DNA from: Actinomycetes bacterium
Lineage (GTDB): Bacteria > Actinomycetota > Acidimicrobiia > Acidimicrobiales > Bog-793
NCBI GenBank assembly: GCA_021798985.1
Contig: JAJZBI010000024.1
Coordinates: 1 to 59,033, forward strand
Direction of reading: 5' to 3'
DNA: 59,033 nucleotides
How positions within the stretch are numbered: the first letter of the stretch is position 1; every line of letters starts with the position of its first letter. Below, piece by piece: positions 1 through 8,807 of this stretch. Under the pieces are notes generated by a model. That model had not been told where the DNA came from. It searched no databases and worked only from the letters and a program-made list of their open reading frames with translations. Both the position numbers and the translations under genes were made by a program.

Positions 1-205
1 ACGGCGAGGAGAACTCCCCTTCTGCGTCCTCGCGGACCTGGGCATCGCGAGCTCCAACTGTCGGCGCTCGGGTGCGCACCGCCGCACTCGTCACGCAGGG
101 GCCGCGTCGCGGTCCTTCATCGCATCAGATGGCGGTCAAGAGCAGATCCCGGTGGTGGGGTGGTGTGATTTCCTAGCGAAGCAATTTCTGGCGCTTCCGG
201 CCGGT
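1..205. other. No recognisable gene at the left edge
   Basis: I see no convincing coding frame, RNA or repeat here. The stretch lies downstream of the RNase P RNA gene, which reads leftwards, and may contain its terminator, but I found no strong hairpin followed by a U-run. It could also hold the end of a gene that begins outside the window. Confidence 0.5.
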
Positions 206-570
<365 letters not shown>

Positions 571-632
571 CCGCCATTGTCTCACTCCAGACGGTGGTGC
601 GTGGCGTCCCCGCCTGGAGAGCACCTGTTCGA

Positions 633-638
633 TAGCCT
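633..638 (+). promoter_or_regulatory. Probable -10 element of xseA (leaderless arrangement)
   Basis: TAGCCT fits the actinobacterial TANNNT -10 consensus and ends six bases before the xseA ATG, so transcription would begin at the start codon. No Shine-Dalgarno sequence is visible, and no good -35 either, which is common in this phylum. Confidence 0.45.
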
Positions 639-644
639 GCGCTC

Positions 645-2252
645 ATGGCACGCGGGCGAGGCGGTGAGGCGCTCCGCTTCTTTGACCCCGACGAGGTGGT
701 CGAGGCGGCTCCTGACCAGGACCAGTACCCAGAAGAGGCCTCCGTTGCGGCGCGCGCATCTGGCCAGCGACCCTCTGCTGCTGCGCTGCAGCAACGTGTC
801 GAGGAGCTGAGCGCGCACGCACTTGCTCCGTCGTCTGACGTCGAGGAAGTGCGCGAGCCCGAGCCATCGGAGTTCGAAGGGGAAACCGGCGAGGAGACGC
901 TGTCCATCGCCGGCTTCTACGACCGCGTGCGCCGCGCCCTCAGCTTCGCCTTCCCTGGTGAGGTCTGGGTCACCGGCGAGATCCGCGGCCTCAAGGAGTC
1001 CCGGGGGCATCGCTACCTCGAGCTCGCCGACCACGACGCGCAGGCGTCGCCACGGGGCGCGACCCAGCAGCTCGAGGTGATCTGCTGGGCAGGGGAGTGG
1101 CCCCGGGTCGCCGCCGCCCTAGCCAGCGTGGGCGTGCGGCTCGAAGTGGGCCAGGTGGTGCGGGTCCGCGGCCGGGTGTCGGTCTGGGAGGGTGGCTCTC
1201 GTCTCCGCTTTGTCCTGCGGGCCATCGACGTCGAAGCCCTGCTCGGCGGCATCGCCGCGGCGCGCCGCCGGCTGCTCGCCGCCTTGGCCGCCGAGGGCCT
1301 GCTCGAGGCCAACCGGCGCCTCCCGCTCTGCCTCGTGCCGCTGCGCATCGGCGTGGTGACGAGTCCGGGCAGCGAGGCGCACCGCGACTTCATCGGCCAG
1401 CTCGAGCGGAGCGGGTTCGCGTTCTGCGTGCAGCTCGAGCGGTCACTGGTCCAAGGCCCCGAGGCGCCGCGTCAGATCGCCGCGGCGCTCGGGCGCCTCG
1501 AGCGCTTTGGTCCCGATCTCGCCGTGGTGGTCCGCGGCGGGGGAGGCCGTGGCGACCTCGCCGCCTTTGACAGTGAGGAGGTGGCGCGCGCCATCGCCGG
1601 CGCCCCCTTCCCCGTATGGACCGGCATCGGCCACACTGGGGACCGCTCGGTCGCCGACGAGGTCGCCCATCGAGCCTGCATCACGCCGACGGCGTGCGGC
1701 GAGGCCGTGGTCGCCGTCGTGGCTGCCTATCGCGACCAGGTCACCCGGCACGCCGCCGAGCTCACGCGGCTCGCCCGCGCCCGTCTCGAGAGCGCCGCAC
1801 AGCGCCTCGAGGGGTGCGAGGCCGCCGTCGGCCGGGGCGTTCGCCACCAGCTCGCCCGCCGTGCCGATGCGCTCGATGCCTGCCGGGAGGCGCTCGGGCG
1901 GGGCGTCGTCGCCAGCCTCGAGCGCGACCGTGTCCGGCTCGAGGCCACGGCTCGCGATAGCGCCGCAGCGACCCAGCGCCTGCTCGAGCGGCTCGAGCGC
2001 GACCAGCTGCACGACGTGCAGGTGCTGCGCGCGTACGATCCCCGCCGCCAGCTCGAGCGCGGCTGGTCGCTCACCCACGACGCGGCAGGGCGGCTGATCC
2101 GAAGCGTCGCTGGGCTCGAGGTGGGGACTCGGATCCGCACCCGCTTCGCGGACGGCTCGGCGCGCTCGGTGGTGGAGGAGACGGACGTGGAAGACGGCCC
2201 CGCGCCGGCGCACGGTGTGGCGCTGGGGGCTGAGGAGGAAGAACGAGCGTGA
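645..2252 (+). CDS. xseA: Exodeoxyribonuclease VII large subunit
   Basis: The large subunit of the cytoplasmic single-strand-specific exonuclease ExoVII acts with XseB in mismatch and recombination repair. The family OB-fold begins around residue 85 (SIAGFYDRVRRAL, then VWVTGEI). The conserved catalytic-domain segments VVRGGGGRGDLAAFDSEEVA and WTGIGHTGDRSVADEVAHR follow in the middle, then a long coiled-coil stretch rich in Glu, Arg and Leu. The first 85 or so residues are an acidic, low-complexity extension not usual for the family, so translation could start later, but the ATG is preceded by a well-placed TANNNT box. The stop codon overlaps the xseB start (GTGA), giving translational coupling. 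Confidence 0.95.
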   Translation: MARGRGGEALRFFDPDEVVEAAPDQDQYPEEASVAARASGQRPSAAALQQRVEELSAHALAPSSDVEEVREPEPSEFEGETGEETLSIAGFYDRVRRALSFAFPGEVWVTGEIRGLKESRGHRYLELADHDAQASPRGATQQLEVICWAGEWPRVAAALASVGVRLEVGQVVRVRGRVSVWEGGSRLRFVLRAIDVEALLGGIAAARRRLLAALAAEGLLEANRRLPLCLVPLRIGVVTSPGSEAHRDFIGQLERSGFAFCVQLERSLVQGPEAPRQIAAALGRLERFGPDLAVVVRGGGGRGDLAAFDSEEVARAIAGAPFPVWTGIGHTGDRSVADEVAHRACITPTACGEAVVAVVAAYRDQVTRHAAELTRLARARLESAAQRLEGCEAAVGRGVRHQLARRADALDACREALGRGVVASLERDRVRLEATARDSAAATQRLLERLERDQLHDVQVLRAYDPRRQLERGWSLTHDAAGRLIRSVAGLEVGTRIRTRFADGSARSVVEETDVEDGPAPAHGVALGAEEEERA

Positions 2253-2506
2253 GCACACCAACGCCGCCTGAGGCCGAGCGCCCGGCCGCAGAGCTCGGCT
2301 ATGCCGAGGCGTCGAGCGAGCTCGAGCAGCTGGTGCGCGAGCTCGACCAGGGCCTGGTCGACGTCGACGTGCTCGAGGCGCGCTTTCGGCGGGCCATCGA
2401 GATCGTCGAGGAGCTGGACCGTCGCATTCGCGGCGCGCGCGAGCGCGTCGACGCCTTGATGCCGAGGCTCGACGCCCTGCGCGGCGAGGAGCCCGAGACC
2501 CGCTAG
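2249..2506 (+). CDS. xseB: Exodeoxyribonuclease VII small subunit
   Basis: XseB is the small helical subunit that binds several-fold to the coiled coil of XseA. At 85 residues it is of normal family size. It shows the signature LGYAEASSELEQLVRELDQG near residue 17, then VDVLEARFRRAIEIVEELDRRI. It starts at a GTG overlapping the xseA stop by four bases, with GAGGAGG immediately upstream. The acidic-basic N-terminal tail before residue 15 is variable in the family. Its TAG stop overlaps the stop of the convergent kinase gene (CTAG shared by both strands), so no terminator separates them. Confidence 0.95.
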   Translation: MSTPTPPEAERPAAELGYAEASSELEQLVRELDQGLVDVDVLEARFRRAIEIVEELDRRIRGARERVDALMPRLDALRGEEPETR

Positions 2507-3948
2507 AAGCTGAGCGCGGAGAGCATCGGGATTGCGCCCTCCGCCTTCGCCCGCACCTCGCGCCACCGGGAGCGGTCGAGCTTGCGACGGGGCGCCACGA
2601 TCGCGCGCGGGCGCACCGTGGCGACTGCCTCGTCGAGGTCGCCCCAGACGCCGACGGCCACGCCGGCGAGGAATGCCGCGCCGAGGGTGGTCGCCTCGAG
2701 GACCGCCGAGGGCGCGATCTCGCGGCCTGTGGCGTCGGCGAGGAGCTGGAGGAAGGTCTGATTGGCGCTCATCCCCCCGTCGACCCGCAGCGACTCGACG
2801 CCAAGACCGGCGTCGGACTCGACGGCCTCGAGGAGATCGGCGCCACCGTGCGCGATCCCCTCGAGCACGGCCCGGACCATCTCCGGCCGCCCGACCGAGC
2901 CGTCGAGGCCGAAGAACGCCCCTCGGGCGCCGAAGTCCCAGCGTGGGGTGCCGAGCCCCGACAGCGCTGGGACGAAGCTCGCAGATCCGGCATCACGGAC
3001 CGATCCGGCGAGCGCGTCGGACTCCCCGGGGTGCGAGAGCAGGCCGATCTGGCAGCACCAGTCGATGCAGCTTCCCGCCGAGAGCATCACCGCTTCGAGG
3101 CCCCAGCGGCGCGCTCCACCGCGTTGGAACGTGACGATGGGGAACGTCCCGGACGCGCCTCGCCGGGCAAAGGGCGGACGGAGCTCCCCGACCGCGCAAT
3201 CCAGCATGCCGCCGGTCCCAAAGGTGGCCTTGGCCGCTCCGGTCGCCAGGCAGCCCTGGCCGATCAGTGACGCCTGTTGATCTCCCACCAGCGCGGCGAT
3301 CGGTGGCGCGCCGCTGAGCGCGGTCGCCTTCGCGACCACGCCGAGGGAGTCGACGAGCTCGGGCAGGCACCGCGGCGGGATCGCGAGCGCCTCGAGGATC
3401 GCTGGGTCCCAGGCCGAGACGTCGTCATCGACGAGGCCCGTGACGCCGGCGTTGGTGGCGTCGGTGACGTGGCACGCGCCTTGGCTCAAGACGAACGCCA
3501 GGTAGCTCTCGATCGTGCCGAAGCAGACGTCGCGCTCACGAGGGCGGTCGTAGCGGTCCAAGAGGTAGCCGAGCTTGGTGGCGGACTGGTTGGGGGCGAG
3601 CGTGATCCCCCGCTGGGCGAGCATGAGGCAGGTTCCGGTGGTTCGCAGGTCCTGCCAGCTGATCGCCGGCCCGAGCGGCGCTCCGCTCGCGCGCTCCCAC
3701 AGGATCGTGGTCGCTCGCTGGGCGGCGATGCCCAGCCCGGCAACCGCTCCGTGCTCGCCGATCAGGCGCTCGGCGAGGGTCTGCGCCGCGGTGGCGATGG
3801 CACCCGCGTCGTGCTCGACGACGCCGGGCGAGGGCCGAGCGGGCAGCAGCCGCTCGTGGCGGGCGTGGGTGATCGTGCCCGATTCGTCCACCCGCGCGGC
3901 CCGGACCCCGCTCGTGCCGATGTCGATGACCAGGAGGTCTGTCGTCAT
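2503..3948 (-). CDS. FGGY-family carbohydrate kinase, glycerol-kinase-like
   Basis: This 481-residue protein would phosphorylate a polyol or sugar with ATP in the cytoplasm. The N-terminal phosphate-binding motif is VIDIGTSGVR. The glycerol-kinase-like segment GIAAQRATTILWE is followed by ISWQDLRTTG. Mid-protein AAKATFGTGGMLD and the C-terminal LRVDGGMSANQTFLQLLAD with EATTLGAAFLAG are classic FGGY signatures. Overall it resembles GlpK more than xylulo- or ribulokinases, but the canonical GlpK substrate loop QGTTSSR reads GTSGVR, so the substrate is uncertain. No glpF or glpD lies beside it, although an aquaporin occurs at 37 kb. Confidence 0.85.
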   Translation of the reverse strand: MTTDLLVIDIGTSGVRAARVDESGTITHARHERLLPARPSPGVVEHDAGAIATAAQTLAERLIGEHGAVAGLGIAAQRATTILWERASGAPLGPAISWQDLRTTGTCLMLAQRGITLAPNQSATKLGYLLDRYDRPRERDVCFGTIESYLAFVLSQGACHVTDATNAGVTGLVDDDVSAWDPAILEALAIPPRCLPELVDSLGVVAKATALSGAPPIAALVGDQQASLIGQGCLATGAAKATFGTGGMLDCAVGELRPPFARRGASGTFPIVTFQRGGARRWGLEAVMLSAGSCIDWCCQIGLLSHPGESDALAGSVRDAGSASFVPALSGLGTPRWDFGARGAFFGLDGSVGRPEMVRAVLEGIAHGGADLLEAVESDAGLGVESLRVDGGMSANQTFLQLLADATGREIAPSAVLEATTLGAAFLAGVAVGVWGDLDEAVATVRPRAIVAPRRKLDRSRWREVRAKAEGAIPMLSALSF

Positions 3949-4025
3949 CGCCGGCCCTTTGGTCCCCGCACGGCGGACAGCCTGCCACAGGTCCCTGCAC
4001 CCACTGCGGCGCGAACCATTGACTC

Positions 4026-4054
4026 TTTACAAATGCTCGCGGAGCCGACACAAT
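4026..4054 (+). promoter_or_regulatory. Candidate sigma-70-type promoter of whiB
   Basis: TTTACA (4026-4031) and CACAAT (4049-4054) are separated by 17 bases in the 250-base gap between the kinase gene and whiB. This would give a leader of about 140 bases, long enough for post-transcriptional control. It rests on consensus match alone. Confidence 0.35.
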
Positions 4055-4200
4055 GGATGGTCCGCTGAGCAGTTGCGTCGCGCGCTACTGCGCGATGCGA
4101 CGAGCGTACCGCACTTCCCAGTGGTCGTTGGGAGGCGCCGCGCGCCCGGCGGGTACAGCGGTGAGACAAACGTCAGAGCAAGCGCCAAGAGAGAGTGACG

Positions 4201-4431
4201 ATGAAGGGGACCTGGAGACAGCGTGCGGCATGTCGGGGGATCGACCCGGACGTGTTCTATCCCGCCTCCGACGAGGAGGCCGAGGAGGCCAAGGCGATCT
4301 GCGACGTCTGCCCGGTCCGCCAGCTCTGCCTCGAGCACGCTCTCAACAACCGCGAACGCGAAGGCGTCTGGGGCGGGCTCACTGAGCGTGAGCGTCGCCG
4401 CATCATCCGGCAGCGCCGCAAGTCGGCCTGA
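4201..4431 (+). CDS. WhiB-family iron-sulfur transcriptional regulator
   Basis: WhiB-like proteins bind a [4Fe-4S] cluster and partner with the primary sigma factor; they are confined to Actinobacteria and their phages. The 76-residue protein has the four cluster cysteines: one in RAACRG near the N-terminus, then CDVCPVRQLC, followed by the GVWGG turn and a basic tail (RERRRIIRQRRKS) that contacts DNA. I chose the ATG because GAGAG lies just upstream; a GTG two codons earlier is possible. The short length and the spacing of the Cys motif fit the WhiB1/WhiB2 group, but I cannot assign a subtype. Confidence 0.93.
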   Translation: MKGTWRQRAACRGIDPDVFYPASDEEAEEAKAICDVCPVRQLCLEHALNNREREGVWGGLTERERRRIIRQRRKSA

Positions 4432-4462
4432 CCCTGCCGCTCGGGCGCGGGCGGGGGCCGCG

Positions 4463-5569
4463 GTGGCATTCGTGACTCCCTCTCCGGCGCCTGGGCGCGC
4501 GGCGTTGCACGCCCACGGCTGGTCGAAGGTCTTATCCGAGCTCGTGGCACGCCGCGAGCTCGAGCCGGAGGTCGCCGACACGGCCTTCGCCGACGTCCTC
4601 GAGGGGAACGTGAGCGCGCCGCGCCTTGCTGCGTTCTTGGTCGCGCTGCGTGCCAAGGGCGAGAGCGCCGTCGAGCTCCTGGCCTTCGCCGCCGCTCTGC
4701 AGCGCGTGAGCGAGCACGTCGAGCTCGGCGCGAGGCACGAGCGTGCCGTCGACATCGTTGGCACGGGGGGTGATCGCGCCGGCACGGTCAACGTCTCCAC
4801 ACTCGCTGCACTGGTCGTGGCGGGAGCTGGTGGCGTCGTCTGCAAGCACGGCAGTCGTGCGGCCTTCTCGCCGACGGGCGCAGCGGATCTCCTCGAGGCG
4901 CTCGGGGTCGCGATCTCCCTGTCGCCGGCCGGCGTGGCCCGCTGCGTCGAAGAGACGGGTTTCGGCTTCTGCCTCGCCGCGCGCTACCACCCGGCGATCG
5001 CGCCCGCCCGGGCGATGGGGCGCGAGCTCGGCGTGCCGACCGTGCTCGACGTCTTGTGCCCCCTCGCCAACCCCGCGCGGGTGAGCCGCCAGGTGGTCGG
5101 TGTCGCCAATCCTGCCGGTGCGCTGCCGATGCTCGAGGCGCTCGAGCGTTCGGGCTCTCGCCACGCGATGGTTGTCTATGGCGCCGACGGCCTGGACGAG
5201 CTGTCCACGACCAGCCGCTCGCAGGTGCTCGAGAGTCGCCTTGCGCCAGATGGGACGCGCGCCCGGCGCAGCTATGAGGTCGATCCCGGCGCCCTCGGGC
5301 TTGCGCCGGCGGCGCCCGCCGCGCTGCGGGGTGGCAACCCGGCCCACAACGCCCGGCGCGCCCTCGCGGTCTTGTCGGGCGAGCGCGGTCCCCAGCGCGA
5401 CTTCGTGGTGTTGAACGCGGCGGCCGGGATGATCGTCGCCGGCCTGGCGGACGACCTCGCCGAGGGCATGGCGATCGCCGCGGCCACCTTGGACCGTGGT
5501 CGGGCGATCAAGGTGCTCGAGGCGCTGATCGAGGTGTCACAGCGCGCCGAGGCAGAAGGCCTCGTCTGA
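4463..5569 (+). CDS. trpD: Anthranilate phosphoribosyltransferase
   Basis: TrpD transfers phosphoribosyl from PRPP to anthranilate, the second step of tryptophan synthesis. The PRPP and magnesium binding motifs are clear: DIVGTGGDRAGTVNVST around residue 95, KHGSRAAFSPTGAADLLEALG around 125, then the family pattern GFCLAARYHPAI and LGVPTVLDVLCPLANPA. The frame is open upstream through whiB, but homology begins only after 4463. GTG codons at 4463 and 4472 are the realistic starts. No other trp gene is adjacent, and a stand-alone trpD beside whiB suggests the pathway genes are scattered. Confidence 0.93.
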   Translation: MAFVTPSPAPGRAALHAHGWSKVLSELVARRELEPEVADTAFADVLEGNVSAPRLAAFLVALRAKGESAVELLAFAAALQRVSEHVELGARHERAVDIVGTGGDRAGTVNVSTLAALVVAGAGGVVCKHGSRAAFSPTGAADLLEALGVAISLSPAGVARCVEETGFGFCLAARYHPAIAPARAMGRELGVPTVLDVLCPLANPARVSRQVVGVANPAGALPMLEALERSGSRHAMVVYGADGLDELSTTSRSQVLESRLAPDGTRARRSYEVDPGALGLAPAAPAALRGGNPAHNARRALAVLSGERGPQRDFVVLNAAAGMIVAGLADDLAEGMAIAAATLDRGRAIKVLEALIEVSQRAEAEGLV

Positions 5570-5635
5570 CCGCCCTTCGCCCGATTGACCGGTCGATCGG
5601 GGCAGGGCCCGCGATTCGGCGTCTTCGGCGGGCGC

Positions 5636-6904
5636 TCACGGCGAGCACGGCACCGGGTTCCACGGCTCGGGCCCGTTGTTGTAGACGACCGGGCCGCTCG
5701 CGCCCGTCCCCGGGAGCGTGGTCACCGTCACCGAGGCCGGGTCGGCGACGTGTAGCGCGGTGAGCTCGCCCGTGGTCCCAGCCCGAAGCGCTCCGCGCGT
5801 CGGCGTTGCGGTCGTGCCGAAGGCGAGGAATGCGCCGAGCGCCTGGGCGTCGGGGCCGGCGGCGGGCACCAGCACGTCGGCCCCGCCGACCACCGCCTCG
5901 ATCGTCGGTAGCGTCTCGGCGCGTAGCCCGGCGAGGCTGATGCTCCGCAGTGTCCGCGCGAGCGAGAACGCCGCGCCGGCCGACAAGGTGTTGTCGAAGG
6001 TGACGTTGCCCGCCGCCGCGCTGAGGAAGCCGTTCAACGCGAACGGGTTCATGGACTCGCTGTGCAACTTCGCCACGACGGCTCGGAAGAAGGCGTCTTG
6101 GCGCTGGATCCTGCTGAAGTCCGAGTTCCCGTCGTAGTTCCAGCTGCCGTGCAAGAAGTAGTAGAGGTGGCGGGAGCGCACGAGCGCGAGCGCCTGGGCG
6201 CCGTCCACGCTCTGACATCCAGTCGTCGTGATGTCGAGGCCGGAGTAGGCGTCCTTCACCGGGTCGGCGAAGTCAAGGCCGATCCCGCCGAGCGCGTTCA
6301 CCATCCCGGCAAAGCCCGGGAAGTTCACGCCGGCGTAGTAGGTGATGGGCAGGTGGAAGCTCTGATCGATGGTCTTCACGAGCAGGCTCGGGCCGCGGTT
6401 GAAGGCGGCGTTGATCCGGTTCGGCCCCGAGACGCCAGGGAGGTGGCCGGGGATGTCGACGAAGGTGTCGCGGGGGATGGAGAGCAGCTCGACCGAGTGG
6501 GTGAGCGGCGCGATCCGGGCCACGATGATGACGTCGCTGCGCTGGCCGGTCTGGGCGGCCGCCGAGCCGAACTGGGCCGCCTGGGTCTTGGTCGAAACGA
6601 AGGCGCGGGAGTCCGAGCCCACCAGCAAGATGTCAAAGGGATGGCTCCCCTGGCGGGGGGCGAGGCCGGAAACCGCCACCTTGTGGAACTGGCCGAAGCG
6701 ATACCAGGCGTAGCCGGTGGCCGCCGCCGCGGCGAGGACGACCAGCGCCACGAGGCTGAGCGTCCCGATGAGGACGCGCCGCGGCCAGCGCCGCTTGGCC
6801 AGGCGGACGGGCGAGGGACCGATGGGCCCGCGTCCCCGGCGCCGGGCGCGGTGCAGGTCGCCGCGAAGCGGGCGGGCGCTCGGCGGTGGCAGCGGGCTCG
6901 ACAC
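5636..6904 (-). CDS. LytR-CpsA-Psr (LCP) family cell-wall glycopolymer ligase
   Basis: LCP proteins attach lipid-linked glycopolymers to peptidoglycan outside the membrane. The protein has a basic cytoplasmic head, one transmembrane helix at about residues 43-70, and the LCP domain with VGSDSRA, RSDVIIVARI (phosphate-binding Arg and Asp), LLSIPRDTFVDIPG, NRINAAFN and the later LVRSRHLYYFLHG followed by FSRIQRQDAF. A C-terminal region of about 130 residues without LCP motifs may be an LytR_C-like domain. The start is a GTG preceded by GGGAGG. It is transcribed away from the secreted protein at 7170, with which it shares a 265-base divergent promoter region. Confidence 0.9.
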   Translation of the reverse strand: MSSPLPPPSARPLRGDLHRARRRGRGPIGPSPVRLAKRRWPRRVLIGTLSLVALVVLAAAAATGYAWYRFGQFHKVAVSGLAPRQGSHPFDILLVGSDSRAFVSTKTQAAQFGSAAAQTGQRSDVIIVARIAPLTHSVELLSIPRDTFVDIPGHLPGVSGPNRINAAFNRGPSLLVKTIDQSFHLPITYYAGVNFPGFAGMVNALGGIGLDFADPVKDAYSGLDITTTGCQSVDGAQALALVRSRHLYYFLHGSWNYDGNSDFSRIQRQDAFFRAVVAKLHSESMNPFALNGFLSAAAGNVTFDNTLSAGAAFSLARTLRSISLAGLRAETLPTIEAVVGGADVLVPAAGPDAQALGAFLAFGTTATPTRGALRAGTTGELTALHVADPASVTVTTLPGTGASGPVVYNNGPEPWNPVPCSP

Positions 6905-7169
6905 GCCTCCCGAGGCTAGTTTCGCCGCACCCGAACGCCATTCGCGCCACCAATGTGCGCGGCTTGGTGGCAGGTGGGAGGGGGCGGGGAGCGACCCTCG
7001 GGCCCCGGGCGGATGCCCCTTACAGTCTGCTCACACGTAGCCGAAGCTTCCTCAACACTGGGCGGCGATGATGGGCGCCAGGCGGTCGCCGCCGGCCAGT
7101 GGCAGGCCGGACCATTGCCGGCGGCGGCCGACTGCCTCGATCCTGCAACGCAAGCAAGGAGCACCACCG

Positions 7170-8051
7170 ATGAGCACGCGTACTGGCCGCCGCTGGGCCG
7201 CTTCGCTGCTCGCGGCGCCCTTGCTGAGCGCGGTCTTGGCCTCGGGCGCGGGACTTGGTGCGACCGCTGCGGGCGCCACCACCACCAGCGAGCCGGGCGG
7301 CAGCACGACCACGACGCTCGCCGCCCCGGCACAGCCGACGTGGCCGCTCCCCTACACCGACGATGACGACGTCCCGGTCTTCCCCTCGGGCATCTCGCTC
7401 GGTGCAGCGACGACCTGGCTCGGTACCGCCCTCGCCGTGCGGATCCAAGAACTCGTCAACCTCGGCAACAGCATCGACGCGTCGCGCCTGTTGCCGCAGC
7501 AGACGAAGTCGAACCTGGACGGCACAATCCTGTCGGACTACCACGGCCTCTACGGCCTGCTCCACACGGTGGCCAACGCCACCGACCTGCCGACCCTGCA
7601 GGGCGCGGCGGACGCGATGGTCATCGACTACCGCGTCAATTCGGTCCTGCTGCCGAGCGTGCACGCGATCGTCGCCCTCGAAGCCCAGCTCGCCGAGGTG
7701 CGCAAGCTTCAGGGGATCGAGACCGCTTTGCAGACCGCGATCGGCTCGGTGCAGTCCGGCAAGCTCGCCAACCAGCTCGGCAATCTCGCCGGTGACTTCG
7801 GCAACAAGCTGACGAGCGTGGTGAACGCCGATCAGCTGGTGGTCAGCCAGCTGCTCAACCTGACCCCGAGCGACTACCCGATCGACTCGGCGATCGGCGA
7901 CGCCCAGGCCACACTGGGCTCGAGCGGGGCGACGCTGAAGAACGCGGACGACGACCTGCGCCAGATCCTCAATGCGCTCGGTGGCGCCAACCTCGGGATC
8001 GGCGCGGTGCGTTCGGTCACCTCGCTGCGCACCCATCTCCTGAAGCACTGA
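7170..8051 (+). CDS. Secreted helical protein of unknown function
   Basis: I do not recognise a family. The 293-residue product starts at an ATG with AAGGAG eight bases upstream. It has a Sec-type signal peptide (RTGRRWAASLLAAP, hydrophobic run to about residue 34, likely cleavage near AGA-TTT). A Thr/Ser/Gly-rich low-complexity linker runs to about residue 50. The remainder is predicted mostly alpha-helical, with regular Leu/Ala/Gln-rich heptads and no cysteine, suggesting a helical bundle acting outside the membrane. Its divergent neighbour is the LCP ligase, so a wall-associated role is possible but unsupported. Confidence 0.8.
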   Translation: MSTRTGRRWAASLLAAPLLSAVLASGAGLGATAAGATTTSEPGGSTTTTLAAPAQPTWPLPYTDDDDVPVFPSGISLGAATTWLGTALAVRIQELVNLGNSIDASRLLPQQTKSNLDGTILSDYHGLYGLLHTVANATDLPTLQGAADAMVIDYRVNSVLLPSVHAIVALEAQLAEVRKLQGIETALQTAIGSVQSGKLANQLGNLAGDFGNKLTSVVNADQLVVSQLLNLTPSDYPIDSAIGDAQATLGSSGATLKNADDDLRQILNALGGANLGIGAVRSVTSLRTHLLKH

Positions 8052-8078
8052 GATCGCGCCGGGTTTCGGGTGCACCGA

Positions 8079-8807
8079 TCACTCCGCTGCCTCGGCCCGC
8101 AGCAGCCGCCGCAGGCGCACGACGCCGATCCCCGACTCGATGCTGCGCTCGATGACCGACGTGCGGGCGGGACGTCGCTCGACCACCACGGCTGGGACCT
8201 CGTGCACCCGCAGGCCGGCGCGCATCGCCCGGGCGACTACCTCGACGTCAAAGAGGCTGCCGCGCAGCTCACAGCGGGCGACCACTGGCGCGAGCGCGGC
8301 GCGGTCCATCGCCTTCATCCCGTGCGCGTCGCTGACGCCGAGGCCCACGGCGCGTCGCAGCAAGGTCGCGAAGCCGAACGTGAGCACCCGACGCCCGAGC
8401 GGGCGACGGTCGCGCGCTCCGGGCGCCCGCTTGGAGGCGAGCACGAGCTCGCAGCGTTGCTCGGCGAGGGCCTCCAGGGCGGCGTCGAGGAACGACAGGT
8501 CGTAGTAGTCGACGTCAAAGTTGACGACGACGTCGCCGCGGGCGGCTGCGAAGCCGGTGGCGAGGGCCGCGCCGTAGTCGCCCCGCTCGAGCGCCAGCAC
8601 GCGGATGGCGGGGACCTGGACGGCCAGCACCCGGGCGAGCTGCAAGGTGCCGTCGGTCGACCCGTTCTCGACGATCACGATCTCATAGCCAAGGCCGCGG
8701 TCGTCGAGCCCGGTGAGCAGGTTGGTCACCGTCGAGCCGAGCAGGGTGAGCTCGTTATGGGCGGGCAGGACGATGCTGAGCGCGGGCGTCGGCACGGGGC
8801 TGGTCAT
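8079..8807 (-). CDS. Family 2 glycosyltransferase (dolichol-phosphate-mannose-synthase type)
   Basis: This 242-residue GT-A enzyme probably transfers a sugar from a nucleotide donor to a polyprenyl phosphate at the inner membrane face. LSIVLPAHNEL opens the fold, EIVIVENGSTDGT follows, then the metal-binding NFDVDYYDLSFLDAAL in place of the usual DADLQ. KRAPGARDRRPLGRRVLTFG and SDAHGMKAMDRAAL are typical of the DPM1-like branch. It has no membrane helices. The ATG overlaps the stop of the upstream membrane-protein gene (ATGA), so the two are translationally coupled and probably cooperate in exporting or assembling a glycan. Confidence 0.88.
   Translation of the reverse strand: MTSPVPTPALSIVLPAHNELTLLGSTVTNLLTGLDDRGLGYEIVIVENGSTDGTLQLARVLAVQVPAIRVLALERGDYGAALATGFAAARGDVVVNFDVDYYDLSFLDAALEALAEQRCELVLASKRAPGARDRRPLGRRVLTFGFATLLRRAVGLGVSDAHGMKAMDRAALAPVVARCELRGSLFDVEVVARAMRAGLRVHEVPAVVVERRPARTSVIERSIESGIGVVRLRRLLRAEAAE

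Noticed and set aside
4223-4462. Upstream extension of trpD through whiB
   Set aside because: Ser/Arg-rich shadow of the whiB gene; TrpD homology begins only after 4463.
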